DNA of 40,172 bases. Source: Streptomyces sp. NRRL S-118 (lineage in GTDB: Bacteria; Actinomycetota; Actinomycetes; Streptomycetales; Streptomycetaceae). The notes under the pieces are model-generated. The model was not told where the DNA came from, ran no database searches, and saw only the letters and a list, made by a program, of their open reading frames with translations. Positions 1 through 7,872 of this stretch are shown here, in pieces. The DNA lies in contig NZ_KL591008.1 in NCBI RefSeq assembly GCF_000716335.1, positions 1-40,172 on the forward strand. Direction: 5' to 3'. Within the stretch, counting starts at the first letter, position 1; each line of letters opens with the position of its first letter. Both the position numbers and the translations under genes were made by a program.

Positions 1-2
1 CC

Positions 3-1736
3 CCCGCCCCCTCCCCTCCCGCCGCACCGGCCAAAACCCCGGTCGCCGTCGGGTACGGCGGAGCCGTCGCCAGCGTGGACCCCGACGCCTCGGCCGCCGG
101 CATCGAGGTCCTGCGGCGCGGCGGCAACGCGGTGGACGCGGCCGTGGCCACCGCCGCGGCGCTCGGCGTCACCGAGCCGTACTCGGCGGGCATCGGCGGG
201 GGCGGCTATTTCGTCCACTACGACGCCGGGACCCGCACCGTCCACACCATCGACGGCCGCGAGACCGCGCCGCGCTCCGCCGACGCGTCCCTGTTCCTCG
301 ACGGGAACGGCAAACCCCTCCCGTTCGAGGAGGCCATGACCAGCGGCCTGAGCGTCGGCACCCCGGGCACCCCCGCCACCTGGGACACCGCGCTCGACGC
401 CTGGGGCACCAAGTCCCTGCCGGAACTGCTGGCGCCCGCCGAACGCCTGGCCCGCGACGGCTTCACCGTCGACGCGACCTTCCGTGCCCAGACCGCCGCC
501 AACGAGGCGCGGTTCCGCGACTTCCCCGCCTCCGCGCAGCTCTTCCTGCCGGGCGGCCGGCTCCCCGAGGTCGGCTCGGTGTTCAAGAACCCCGACCTGG
601 CACGGACGTACGGCAAACTGCGCCGCCACGGCACGGGGGCGCTCTACCGGGGTGAGCTCGCCCGCGACATCGTCCGCACGGTGCAGGACCCCCCGGTGCG
701 CGACGGCGCCACCCGGACCGTCCGGGCCGGGGACCTGACGACGCGTGACCTCGCGGCGTACGAGACGGTGTGGCGCAAGCCCACGAAGGTCGCGTACCGC
801 GGCCTGGACGTCTACGGCATGGCGCCCTCCTCGTCGGGCGGCACCACCGTGGGCGAGGCCCTGAACATCCTGGAGCGCACCGACCTCTCACCGGCGCGCG
901 CGTCGCAGGAGCGCTACCTGCACCGGTTCATCGAGGCGAGCCGCGTCGCCTTCGCCGACCGGGGGCGCTGGGTCGGTGACCCGGCCTTCGAGGACGTGCC
1001 GGTCAAGGGCCTGCTGTCGCAGCGGTTCGCCGACGCGCGCGCGTGCCTCATCCGCGACGACGCCGTGCTGACCAGCCCCGTCGCACCGGGCGACCCCCGT
1101 GACCCGGCGCCGTGCGCGGCCGGCGCGGCGGCGGCCCCGACGACGTACGAGGGCGAGAACACCACCCACCTGACCACGTCCGACAAGTGGGGCAACGTCG
1201 TCGCCTACACCCTCACGATCGAGTCGACCGGCGGCAGCGGGATCACCGTGCCCGGGCGGGGTTTCCTGCTCAACAACGAGCTCACCGACTTCTCCTTCGC
1301 CCCGGCGAACCCGGCGGTGCACGACCCGAACCTGCCCGGCCCCGGCAAGCGGCCCCGCTCGTCCATGTCGCCCACGATCGTCCTCGACCGCCACGACCGG
1401 CCGGTCCTGGCCCTCGGCTCGCCGGGCGGCGCCACCATCATCACCACGGTCCTGCAGACCCTGACCGGCGTGGTGGACCGCAAGCTGCCGCTGGTCGAAG
1501 CCATCGCCGCGCCCCGCGCCAGCCAGCGCAACCAGACCACGACGGAGCTCGAACCGGCGCTGTACGGCAGCGGCCTGCGCACCGCACTCGAAGCCCTGGG
1601 GCACCGCTTCCGCGAGAACCCGGAGATCGGCGCGGCCACCGGCGTCCAGCGCCTGCCCGACGGCCGCTGGCTCGCGGCCGCGGAGAAGACCCGCCGCGGC
1701 GGCGGCTCCGCGATGGTGGTGCGCCCGGCGGGCTGA
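3..1736 (+). CDS. ggt: gamma-glutamyltransferase (5' end outside window)
   Basis: Gamma-glutamyltranspeptidase, an Ntn-hydrolase that cleaves the gamma-glutamyl bond of glutathione and related compounds, normally outside the membrane. The frame is open from base 3 with no stop, so the true start and any signal peptide lie upstream; the first visible residues are Pro/Ala-rich, as expected just after an export signal. Visible features are the N-terminal GGNAVDAAVA segment (codons near 120-150), the GIGGGG loop, and the maturation site ENTTH, whose first Thr (codon 1161-1163) should become the N-terminal nucleophile of the small subunit after self-cleavage. Downstream come LLNNELTDFSF, the serine-containing RPRSSMSPT segment and the oxyanion GSPGG motif. 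A hairpin directly follows the stop and separates it from the convergent P450 gene. The family call is secure; the substrate is not known. Confidence 0.95.
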   Translation, partial: PAPSPPAAPAKTPVAVGYGGAVASVDPDASAAGIEVLRRGGNAVDAAVATAAALGVTEPYSAGIGGGGYFVHYDAGTRTVHTIDGRETAPRSADASLFLDGNGKPLPFEEAMTSGLSVGTPGTPATWDTALDAWGTKSLPELLAPAERLARDGFTVDATFRAQTAANEARFRDFPASAQLFLPGGRLPEVGSVFKNPDLARTYGKLRRHGTGALYRGELARDIVRTVQDPPVRDGATRTVRAGDLTTRDLAAYETVWRKPTKVAYRGLDVYGMAPSSSGGTTVGEALNILERTDLSPARASQERYLHRFIEASRVAFADRGRWVGDPAFEDVPVKGLLSQRFADARACLIRDDAVLTSPVAPGDPRDPAPCAAGAAAAPTTYEGENTTHLTTSDKWGNVVAYTLTIESTGGSGITVPGRGFLLNNELTDFSFAPANPAVHDPNLPGPGKRPRSSMSPTIVLDRHDRPVLALGSPGGATIITTVLQTLTGVVDRKLPLVEAIAAPRASQRNQTTTELEPALYGSGLRTALEALGHRFRENPEIGAATGVQRLPDGRWLAAAEKTRRGGGSAMVVRPAG

Positions 1737-1753
1737 GCCCCGCCCGCCGGGGC
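1737..1753. terminator. bidirectional hairpin between ggt and the P450 gene
   Basis: GCCCCG, a five-base CCCGC loop, then CGGGGC. The hairpin starts at the base after the ggt stop and ends five bases before the 3' end of the convergent P450 gene. It is short and has no T-run, as is common in this group. Confidence 0.55.
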
Positions 1754-1757
1754 GGCC

Positions 1758-2978
1758 TCACCAGGCGACCGGCAGGGACTGCGGTCCGCGGATCAGGCCC
1801 TTGCTCTGCCACACCATGTCCTCCGGCTCCACCGCGAGCCGGAGGGCGGGGAACCGCTTCAGCAGGCTGGAGATCATGACCTCCGACTCCATCCGGGTCA
1901 TCTGCGCGCCCATGCAGTGGTGCGAGCCGTACCCGAAGGCCATGTGCGGCGCGTCCGCCCGGTCGAAGTCCAACACCTCCGGGTCCTTGAACACCCCCGG
2001 ATCCCGGTTGGCCGCGAGGTACGAGGCGTAGACGACCTCGCCCGCGCGGATCGTCACCCCGCCGATCTCGATGTCCTCCATGGCGACGCGGGGCAGCCCC
2101 ACGCCGTTGCGGTGGGGGATGAACCGCAGCAGCTCGTCGACGGCCTGCGGCAGCAGCTCCGGCTCGGCACGCAGCCGGGCCAGGTGCTGCGGATGGGTGA
2201 GCAGCGCGTACACCATGTTGGCGCTGTTGTTGCGCACCGCGTGGGCGCCGCTGACCTGGATGGCGGTGGTGACGGAGACCGCCTCCTCCTGGTTGAGCTC
2301 GCCGTTGTCCAGGGCATCGGCGAGCACGGTCGCCAGGTCCTCGCGCGGTTCGCGCCGCCGCCGCTCCAGCAGCTCCGTGATGTAGGCGGTGAGCTCGGCC
2401 TTCACCTGCCGGCTGCGCTCCGGGCCCGGCCCCGACGACATGATCAGATCCGGCCATCCGGCGAGCCGGTGCCGGTCCTCGTCCGGTACCCCCAGCAGGT
2501 CGCTGACCACCGACAACGGCATCGGCCCGTGGAACATCGCCATCAGGTCGGCGGGCGGGCCGTGCCGCTCCACCTCGTCCAGCAGGCGGTCGGCGGTCTG
2601 CTGCGCCAAGGGGCGCAGCCGCTTCATCCCCTGCACGGTGAACGCCCTGGCGACGACCTTGCGCAGCCGCGAGTGCTCCGGCGGGTCGACGTAGTTGAAG
2701 CCGGCGTGGGAGGCGATCTGGTGGGCGGTCATCCCGGTCACCCGCGCGGTCCGCTCCGCCAGCGCCCGTCGGCTGAGCCGCGGGTCCGAGGTGATCGCCC
2801 GGACGTCCTCGTACCGCGTCACGAGCCACGCCTCGCCCTCGCCGTACGGGAGGCGGATGCGCGCCACGGGCTCGTCGCGCAGCAACTCGTCGAGCAGCGG
2901 GTCGAACTGCAGGCCCGGTAGGTCGTCGATCGCCCAGAACCGCGCGGGCGGGGTCTGCGCCGTGGTCGTGTCCGTCAT
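1758..2978 (-). CDS. cytochrome P450, CYP158-like
   Basis: Haem monooxygenase of about 406 residues. The heme loop is FGYGSHHCMG with the ligand Cys near residue 355; the ExxR helix is in VDELLRFIPHR. Wording around the active site closely resembles CYP158A1/A2 of Streptomyces coelicolor as I remember them: IPHRNGVGLPR, SYLAANRDPGVF, and a C-terminus ending LIRGPQSLPVAW. In CYP158A2 these enzymes couple two flaviolin molecules. The I-helix lacks the usual AGxxT oxygen-activation motif and reads SGAHAVRNNSANM, which matches the GGEAVTNN variant of CYP158. The start at 2978 is chosen because GGAAAG precedes it at a reasonable distance and the protein then begins in the usual way; an in-frame start at 3020 is possible. 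No type III polyketide synthase, ferredoxin or reductase gene is adjacent, so its substrate and redox partners must come from elsewhere. Confidence 0.9.
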   Translation of the reverse strand: MTDTTTAQTPPARFWAIDDLPGLQFDPLLDELLRDEPVARIRLPYGEGEAWLVTRYEDVRAITSDPRLSRRALAERTARVTGMTAHQIASHAGFNYVDPPEHSRLRKVVARAFTVQGMKRLRPLAQQTADRLLDEVERHGPPADLMAMFHGPMPLSVVSDLLGVPDEDRHRLAGWPDLIMSSGPGPERSRQVKAELTAYITELLERRRREPREDLATVLADALDNGELNQEEAVSVTTAIQVSGAHAVRNNSANMVYALLTHPQHLARLRAEPELLPQAVDELLRFIPHRNGVGLPRVAMEDIEIGGVTIRAGEVVYASYLAANRDPGVFKDPEVLDFDRADAPHMAFGYGSHHCMGAQMTRMESEVMISSLLKRFPALRLAVEPEDMVWQSKGLIRGPQSLPVAW

Positions 2979-3199
2979 CCCGGTGCTCGCTTTCCGATGG
3001 GTCCGTTCAGGCCACGGCATCTGTTCCCGAGCCGCCCGCCGCCCGACGCCGTGCCGGGTCAGCTACCCCCGGATGGACGAAAGAGAAAATAAACACACTT
3101 GACCGTATGAATGGGTGACAGTGTGTCCGATCACCGTGGGGCGGGCGGTGCGGGCGGGCAAGGACGGCTCGTCGGCACGACAGCCACAGGAGACCCACG

Positions 3200-4006
3200 A
3201 TGCCCAGAATTTCCCGAAAGACCCGCATCGCCGTCCGCGGTGCGTTCGCCGCCTCGGTCATCGCCACGACCCTGACGACGGTCCCCGCCCACGCCGAGGA
3301 CTCCGCGCACAGCGCGCTCCCCAGCCACCAGTGCACCGTCAACGGTGTGGCGGTGGACCCCGGTGAGCGGGTCACCGGTACGAGCCGCGACGACAAGATC
3401 GAGTGCGAGAACGACGTCGAGAACGTCATCATCTTCGGCGGCGGCGGCAACGACAACATCCGCGTGAAGGGTCTGATCCTCGACTCGCAGATCCTCGGCG
3501 GCGACGGCGACGACACCATCCAGACCAGCCACCTGATGCCGCGCCACGGCTCCTCGACCATCCGCGGCAACAGCGGCGACGACACCGTCATCGTCGCCAC
3601 CGTCCGCGGCACGGCCGACCACGGAGCCACCGTCTACGGCGACATGGGCAACGACCGCATCACCGTCGGCAGCGTCCACGGCGCCCCCGGCGACTACGCC
3701 CGCGGCGGCGGCCAGGTCTTCGGCAACGACGGCACGGACCACATCACCAGTGGCACCATCGACTTCGGCGGCCGGGTGCTCGGCGGCTCGGAGAACGACC
3801 TCATCGAGGCCAAGGCCGTGGGCCCCGAGGCGGGCGGCACCATCCAGGGCGGCCCCGGCGTCGACACCATCCGCGGCACGGCGAACTCGGTGCTGTCGGC
3901 CGGTCCCGGCTGGGGCGTCGTGGACGGCGGCCTGGACGTCGACGAGTGCAAGGTCGTGCACGCCGCGCCGGACCGCGCTCGCAGCACCATCGCCAGCTGC
4001 CCGTGA
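3200..4006 (+). CDS. secreted RTX-like glycine/aspartate repeat protein
   Basis: Protein of 268 residues with a classic export signal: basic start (PRISRKTR), a hydrophobic stretch, and a probable cleavage after AHA near residue 32. The body carries about seven nonapeptide-like repeats of the form GGxGxDxI (GGGGNDNI, GGDGDDTI, GNSGDDTV, GDMGNDRI, GNDGTDHI, GGSENDLI, GGPGVDTI), the pattern that binds calcium in a parallel beta roll in RTX proteins. Four Cys in the mature part (two near the N-terminus, two near the C-terminus) could form disulfides that staple the roll. There is no catalytic domain and no C-terminal RTX secretion signal, so Sec export and a structural or calcium-binding role are the inference. 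A strong ribosome site (AGGAG at 3188-3192) fixes the start. Confidence 0.8.
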   Translation: MPRISRKTRIAVRGAFAASVIATTLTTVPAHAEDSAHSALPSHQCTVNGVAVDPGERVTGTSRDDKIECENDVENVIIFGGGGNDNIRVKGLILDSQILGGDGDDTIQTSHLMPRHGSSTIRGNSGDDTVIVATVRGTADHGATVYGDMGNDRITVGSVHGAPGDYARGGGQVFGNDGTDHITSGTIDFGGRVLGGSENDLIEAKAVGPEAGGTIQGGPGVDTIRGTANSVLSAGPGWGVVDGGLDVDECKVVHAAPDRARSTIASCP

Positions 4007-4060
4007 CCCGCTGACGCGGCACCGCCGCGCGAGGGTCCGTCCCGTGAGGGACCGTGCAGG

Positions 4061-4096
4061 AGGGCCGGGTACGAGCAGCCGCTCGTACCCGGCCCT
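4061..4096. terminator. strong 16-bp hairpin between convergent genes
   Basis: AGGGCCGGGTACGAGC pairs perfectly with GCTCGTACCCGGCCCT around an AGCC loop. It lies between the RTX-like gene and the convergent lysozyme-like gene and can serve both. Confidence 0.8.
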
Positions 4097-4206
4097 CGCC
4101 GTTCCCCCTGGGTCACATCGATGTGGCCGCCAGTATGTGGAGGGCCGACAGGCGCGTCATGGGATCGGTGCGGCCGGGGCCGCGGGACCCCGGCCCGCGC
4201 CGCGGC

Positions 4207-4710
4207 TCAGGCGGTGTCCCGTCCCGTCCCGTCGAGCGCCGGCCCGCCCGCCGCCCGGGTGCCGCATCCCGCCCCGGTGTCCGCCGCGTCGGCCGGGCCT
4301 GTCGGGCCGGCCGACCGCCGGGCCTCCTCCAGCAGTTCGCGCGCCTTCGCCTCCGCCTCGTCGTACCGCTCGGGGTGGGCCGAACGCTGGACCTCCTGGG
4401 CGGTTCGGCCGGGAGTGAGGTCCGGGCACCGGCGCTCCACCTGGACGGCCCGGCGGAAGAACCGCTCCGCGGCGTACGACACGTCCATGATCCGCTCGGG
4501 TGTGCCCCAGCCCTGGCTCGGCCGCTGCTGGAACACCCCGAGCGAGTCCTTGTCGCCGCAGGCGAGGTTGTTCATGTGCGACTCGACCCACCCGGCTTCG
4601 AAGCCGGCGAGCATCACCTTGCCGGACACGCCGAGGTCGCGGCCGACGGCGTACACGGTCCTGATGACCTCCGGGTCGTGGCCGGGCGGGATGCGGCAGG
4701 GGCGTGACAT
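4207..4710 (-). CDS. lysozyme-like / lytic transglycosylase-fold protein
   Basis: A 167-residue protein with the core seen in many streptomycete lysozyme-like cell-wall proteins: FEAGWVESHMNNL (candidate catalytic Glu in the VES segment), then GDKDSLGVFQQRPSQGWG and TPERIMDVSYAAERFF. Later QRSAHPERY matches the end of that domain. The C-terminal 40 residues are low complexity (Ala/Gly/Pro). Oddly, there is no signal peptide or membrane anchor in front of the domain, which family members usually have. The gene begins only nine bases after the stop of the frameshifted gene and shares the reading frame of its second half, so this may be a decayed or mis-assembled piece of a larger unit. Intracellular function would be unusual; the fold call is good, the activity uncertain. 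Confidence 0.7.
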   Translation of the reverse strand: MSRPCRIPPGHDPEVIRTVYAVGRDLGVSGKVMLAGFEAGWVESHMNNLACGDKDSLGVFQQRPSQGWGTPERIMDVSYAAERFFRRAVQVERRCPDLTPGRTAQEVQRSAHPERYDEAEAKARELLEEARRSAGPTGPADAADTGAGCGTRAAGGPALDGTGRDTA

Positions 4711-4719
4711 GACGAGGAT

Positions 4720-5240
4720 CTACCCGCCCGTCCCGGGCCGCCATCCGCGGTGGCGTCGGTCCGCCACGGCCGGCTGGACGCACCGGTGGCGCGGGGCGCC
4801 GATCCCGTCCAGCAGCGCGATCGCCGGGTCGGCGTGGGTGATGTGCCCCGGGCGGCGCAGGCCCTCCGGGCCGTCCGGCACCCGGCCGACCGCCGTCCGG
4901 TGGCGCACCTTTCGCGGTCCGGCCGCGTCCCGGTCCAGGGGCGGGACCACCATGAGCCGGTCCAGCTCCGGCCCTGCTTCCCCGTCGGCCGTCCGCACTC
5001 CGCGACGTGGCCCTGCGCGGACAGCGGGTACTGCTCCGGGAAGCCGGGTGCGTCCATGACACGTACGCCGGGCGCCGTCTCCGGGGTGGTGGCGAGGCCG
5101 AGCACCGGCAGCCGCGGCACGCCCGCCGCCGGCAGGCCCGCGACCGGAGCCCTCGCCGCCGCGGTGCGGTACTCCTCGGACGGGACGCCGAGGCGGGCGG
5201 ACGCGTTCACCGCCGCGCCGTGCCCGGCTCCTCGTCCCAT
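4720..5240 (-). pseudogene. hypothetical protein gene with an apparent -1 frameshift
   Basis: Two minus-strand reading frames join into one plausible protein. The first, from ATG at 5240, reads protein-like sequence with streptomycete codon bias (RLGVPSEEY, VPRLPVLGLATTPETAPGV, DAPGFPEQYPLSAQGHVAEC) until about 4990. The natural continuation is then in another frame (ADGEAGPELDRLMVVPPLD, KVRHRTAVGRVPDGPEGLR, HITHADPAIALLDGIG) to the TAG at 4720. Adding one base near 4985-4990 would restore one frame of about 174 codons. I do not recognise the family. Either a real single-base deletion or a sequencing or assembly error explains it; the adapter remnant 1 kb away makes an error credible. It could also start at a GTG about 30 bases further in. 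Confidence 0.5.
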
Positions 5241-5353
5241 CCGCCGGCGCCCGGTTCCGTCCCGAAAAGCTCCCGTAGCCCGGACGTAACACGACTGGGG
5301 TCGAATGCCTGCGGACCGCAGACTTTCCGTCGGCAGTGGGGCAGGGGCGTTGC

Positions 5354-6848
5354 ATGACGCTGCATCAACATCCGTCGGCCAGCGGGTCGTTCACGCACTG
5401 GCTGGGCGTGCTGGTGGAGCGGCTCGACCACCGGGGCGGCTGGTACGGCGTCTTCTGCCGCCGTGACCCCGCAGGCATGCGGGCCTGCCTCGACGGTACG
5501 GAGGTCCCGCCCTGGGACGTGGTGGAAGCGCTGCTCCAGGACCTCGCCACCGCGTACGGCGACCGGGTCGCGCAGGCGGAGGCGGCACGCGCCCGGGACC
5601 TGTACGCCGCGGCGGTCGCGGCCCTCGACCGCCGCCCGGGCGCCCGTGCGGCGCTGCACGGGCGGCTGGAGCGGATGCTGCGCGAACAGGCATACGCCGC
5701 GGGGCGCGGTGAGGAACTGACCGGCCTGCTGTCCGCCGCGGCGGAGGGTTCCGACGAGGCCGACCGCCTCGCCCGCGACCTGGCGTGGCTCCACGACGAC
5801 CACGCCCGCGCCTCCGCCCGCATCGACGAACTCCGCGCCCGGCTGGCCGCCCTGCCGCCCGACCCGGCGCAGGCCCCGCCGGCCGCTCCCGCGCCCGGAG
5901 CGCCACCCACCCCCTCGCCCGGTGTGCCAGCCGTCCCCGCCCCTGCTCCCGCCCCGTCGCCCGCGCCCGCCCCTGCTCCCGTCCCATCGGCCGCAGCGTC
6001 ACCCGTCCCCCCGCCACCCTCGGCCCCCTCGCCCGCTCCAGAGATGTGTATAAGAGACAGCCTGGGGCCGGCGCGGCGGCACCGGAGGGGTGCCGAGGAA
6101 GCGGCCCAGGGGCGCGCGGTACGCCTGGATCGAGGAGCCCGGACCGGACGGCGAGGAGGACGGGCCGGCGGCCGGCGCCGCGGACGCGGGCCACGAGGCC
6201 GTCGCGGTGCCCCGGCTGCCCGTCGCCGGCGCCGTACCCCGAGGTGCGCGGTTCGGGGGCGCCCCGGCCGCCGAGGAGACGCCGCCGCCCCCCGCCGGGC
6301 CCACCCCGGAGGACCGGCGCGCCGCCCAGGAGACCGTGGCCGCGCTCGTCGCCCTGCGCGCCCGGGGCCGCGGCGGCGAGGCGCACGCCCTGCTCTGCGA
6401 GGCGGCGGCCGGGCCCGCCGCCAGGCTCCCCCTGCTCGCCGCCGGCCTGCACGAGGCCGGGCTCGCGCCGGACTGGGCCACCCTGCTGTGGGAGGCCGCG
6501 TCCCTGCCGCCCGAGCACCTCGCGACCGTGGCCGGCGAGCTCGGCGCGGCCGGTCTCGAGCAGGACGCCCGGCACCTGCTGCGCCAGGGTGTGGCGCGGC
6601 CCCTGGGGGAGACGGCCGCCGCCGTGCTGGCGCTCGACGAGGCCGGCCGGGAGGGGCATGTCCAAGCCCTGCTGGACGCCTTCATCCGGTCGCGCACCGC
6701 CGAGGACGCCGCCCGCCTCGCCGCGTACGCCCCGCAGCGCCTGGTGCCCAGGCTCCTCGCCGCCCACAACGAGGTGCCTCCGCAGGAGCGCGGGGAACAC
6801 GGCCGGGGCGATCTCGTGCATGCGCTGCGCGTCGCGGGGCTGGTCTGA
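5354..6848 (+). CDS. large Pro/Ala-linker protein, interrupted by adapter sequence
   Basis: The N-terminal domain (about 190 residues; HWLGVLVERLDHRGGWYG, then Ala/Arg-rich helices likely to be coiled coil) is followed by a long Pro/Ala/Ser linker and a C-terminal helical repeat domain (VALRARGRGGEAHALLCEA, APDWATLLWEAASLPPEHL, ending LVHALRVAGLV). Streptomycetes commonly carry such proteins, often mislabelled 'UL36 tegument-like' because of the linker; the function is unknown. The gene is interrupted in the linker by a 19-base sequence identical to the Nextera mosaic end. Deleting exactly those 19 bases joins the two halves in frame (…SPA-PAWGRRGG…PRKRPRGARYAW) to give about 491 residues; as written, the N-terminal frame runs out of phase to 6952. 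Linker sequence may also be missing at the junction. Start at 5354 has an AGGGG six bases upstream. Confidence 0.75.
6042..6060. other. Nextera/Tn5 mosaic-end adapter remnant (artefact)
   Basis: AGATGTGTATAAGAGACAG is an exact copy of the 19-base synthetic mosaic end used in tagmentation libraries. It is a hybrid of the natural Tn5 inner and outer ends and is not expected in a genome. Its translation gives the tell-tale peptide MCIRDS. It sits in the Pro/Ala linker of the surrounding gene and breaks its frame. Confidence 0.97.
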
Positions 6849-6914
6849 GGATGGTCGCGCCCGCGCGCGAAAAGTGCCGGGTGTCGACCACTCGGGTACG
6901 AAACGTGATCGACT

Positions 6915-6931
6915 CCGCCGGTTCACGGCGG
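6915..6931. terminator. weak hairpin downstream of the linker-protein gene
   Basis: CCGCCG, a GTTCA loop, then CGGCGG, 67 bases after the stop at 6848 and before the pyrimidine operon. The stem is only six pairs, so this is a weak call. Confidence 0.3.
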
Positions 6932-6970
6932 CGGTCTTGCTCCGGGATGTGACGAGGCTTACGTTCACTG

Positions 6971-6997
6971 TCTACGCACCGCGTCTACGTGCGTAGA
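6971..6997. promoter_or_regulatory. operator-like inverted and direct repeat upstream of the pyrimidine operon
   Basis: TCTACGCAC and GTGCGTAGA form a perfect nine-base inverted repeat around a nine-base centre; GTCTACG also occurs twice as a direct repeat (6970-6976 and 6983-6989). It ends 33 bases before the ATG of the first operon gene, the position expected of a repressor or activator site. No regulator gene is present next to it, so the binding protein is unknown. Confidence 0.5.
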
Positions 6998-7029
6998 GGC
7001 TCTCTGACGCCGTGCCGAAGGAGCAGCTC

Positions 7030-7872
7030 ATGTCCCACGTCGTGCGCGCCGCCCTGGTCCAGGCCACCTGGACCGGCGACACCGAATCCATGATCGCCAA
7101 GCATGAGGAGCACGCCCGCGAGGCGGCCCGGCAGGGCGCCAAGGTCATCGGTTTCCAAGAGGTGTTCAACGCTCCGTACTTCTGCCAGGTCCAGGAGCCG
7201 GAGCACCACCGCTGGGCCGAGCCCGTCCCGGACGGGCCGACCGTCCGCCGGATGCAGGACCTCGCCCGCGAGACCGGCATGGTGATCGTCGTCCCCGTCT
7301 TCGAGATCGAGAGCCCCGGCTTCTACTACAACACCGCCGCGGTCATCGACGCCGACGGCTCGTACCTCGGCAAGTACCGCAAGCACCACATCCCCCAGGT
7401 CAGGGGCTTCTGGGAGAAGTACTACTTCCGGCCCGGCAACCTCGGCTGGCCCGTCTTCGACACCGCGGTCGGCCGCGTCGGCGTCTACATCTGCTACGAC
7501 CGGCACTTCCCCGAGGGCTGGCGCCAACTCGGCCTGAACGGCGCCCAGCTGGTCTACAACCCCTCCGCCACCCACCGCGGCCTGTCCTCCCACCTCTGGC
7601 AGCTGGAGCAGCCCGCGGCGGCCGTCGCCAACCTGTACTACGTCGCCGCCATCAACCGCGTCGGCCAGGAGGAGTACGGCGACAACGACTTCTACGGCAG
7701 CAGCTACTTCGTCGACCCCCGTGGCCAGTTCGTGGGTGACGTCGCCTCCGACAAGGAGGAGGAACTCGTCGTCCGCGACCTCGACTTCCGCCTCATCGAC
7801 GACGTACGGCAGACCTGGGCGTTCTACCGCGACCGCCGCCCCGACGCGTACGACGGGCTGGTGAACCCGTGA
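7030..7872 (+). CDS. nitrilase-superfamily amidohydrolase, probable beta-ureidopropionase
   Basis: Member of the carbon-nitrogen hydrolase superfamily, 280 residues. The catalytic triad is visible: Glu44 (GFQEVFNAP), Lys118 (KYRKHHIP) and Cys155 (YICYDRHFPEG). Sequence and neighbours fit N-carbamoyl-beta-alanine amidohydrolase, which releases beta-alanine, CO2 and ammonia in the last hydrolytic step of reductive pyrimidine breakdown; N-carbamoylputrescine amidase is the main alternative. The start is ATG 7030 with AAGGAG seven bases upstream, rather than an in-frame GTG at 7012. Its TGA overlaps the ATG of the aminotransferase by one base, so translation of the two is probably coupled. It is the first gene of a five-gene operon behind the inverted repeat at 6971-6997. 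Confidence 0.9.
   Translation: MSHVVRAALVQATWTGDTESMIAKHEEHAREAARQGAKVIGFQEVFNAPYFCQVQEPEHHRWAEPVPDGPTVRRMQDLARETGMVIVVPVFEIESPGFYYNTAAVIDADGSYLGKYRKHHIPQVRGFWEKYYFRPGNLGWPVFDTAVGRVGVYICYDRHFPEGWRQLGLNGAQLVYNPSATHRGLSSHLWQLEQPAAAVANLYYVAAINRVGQEEYGDNDFYGSSYFVDPRGQFVGDVASDKEEELVVRDLDFRLIDDVRQTWAFYRDRRPDAYDGLVNP

Noticed and set aside
2979..3020. Upstream start of the P450 gene at 3020
   Set aside because: The extra 14 residues are not family-like and ATG 2978 has a better ribosome site.
6042..6060. Natural Tn5-type insertion or transposon end
   Set aside because: The sequence is the synthetic hybrid mosaic end, not a natural Tn5 end; there is no transposase and no second end or obvious target duplication.
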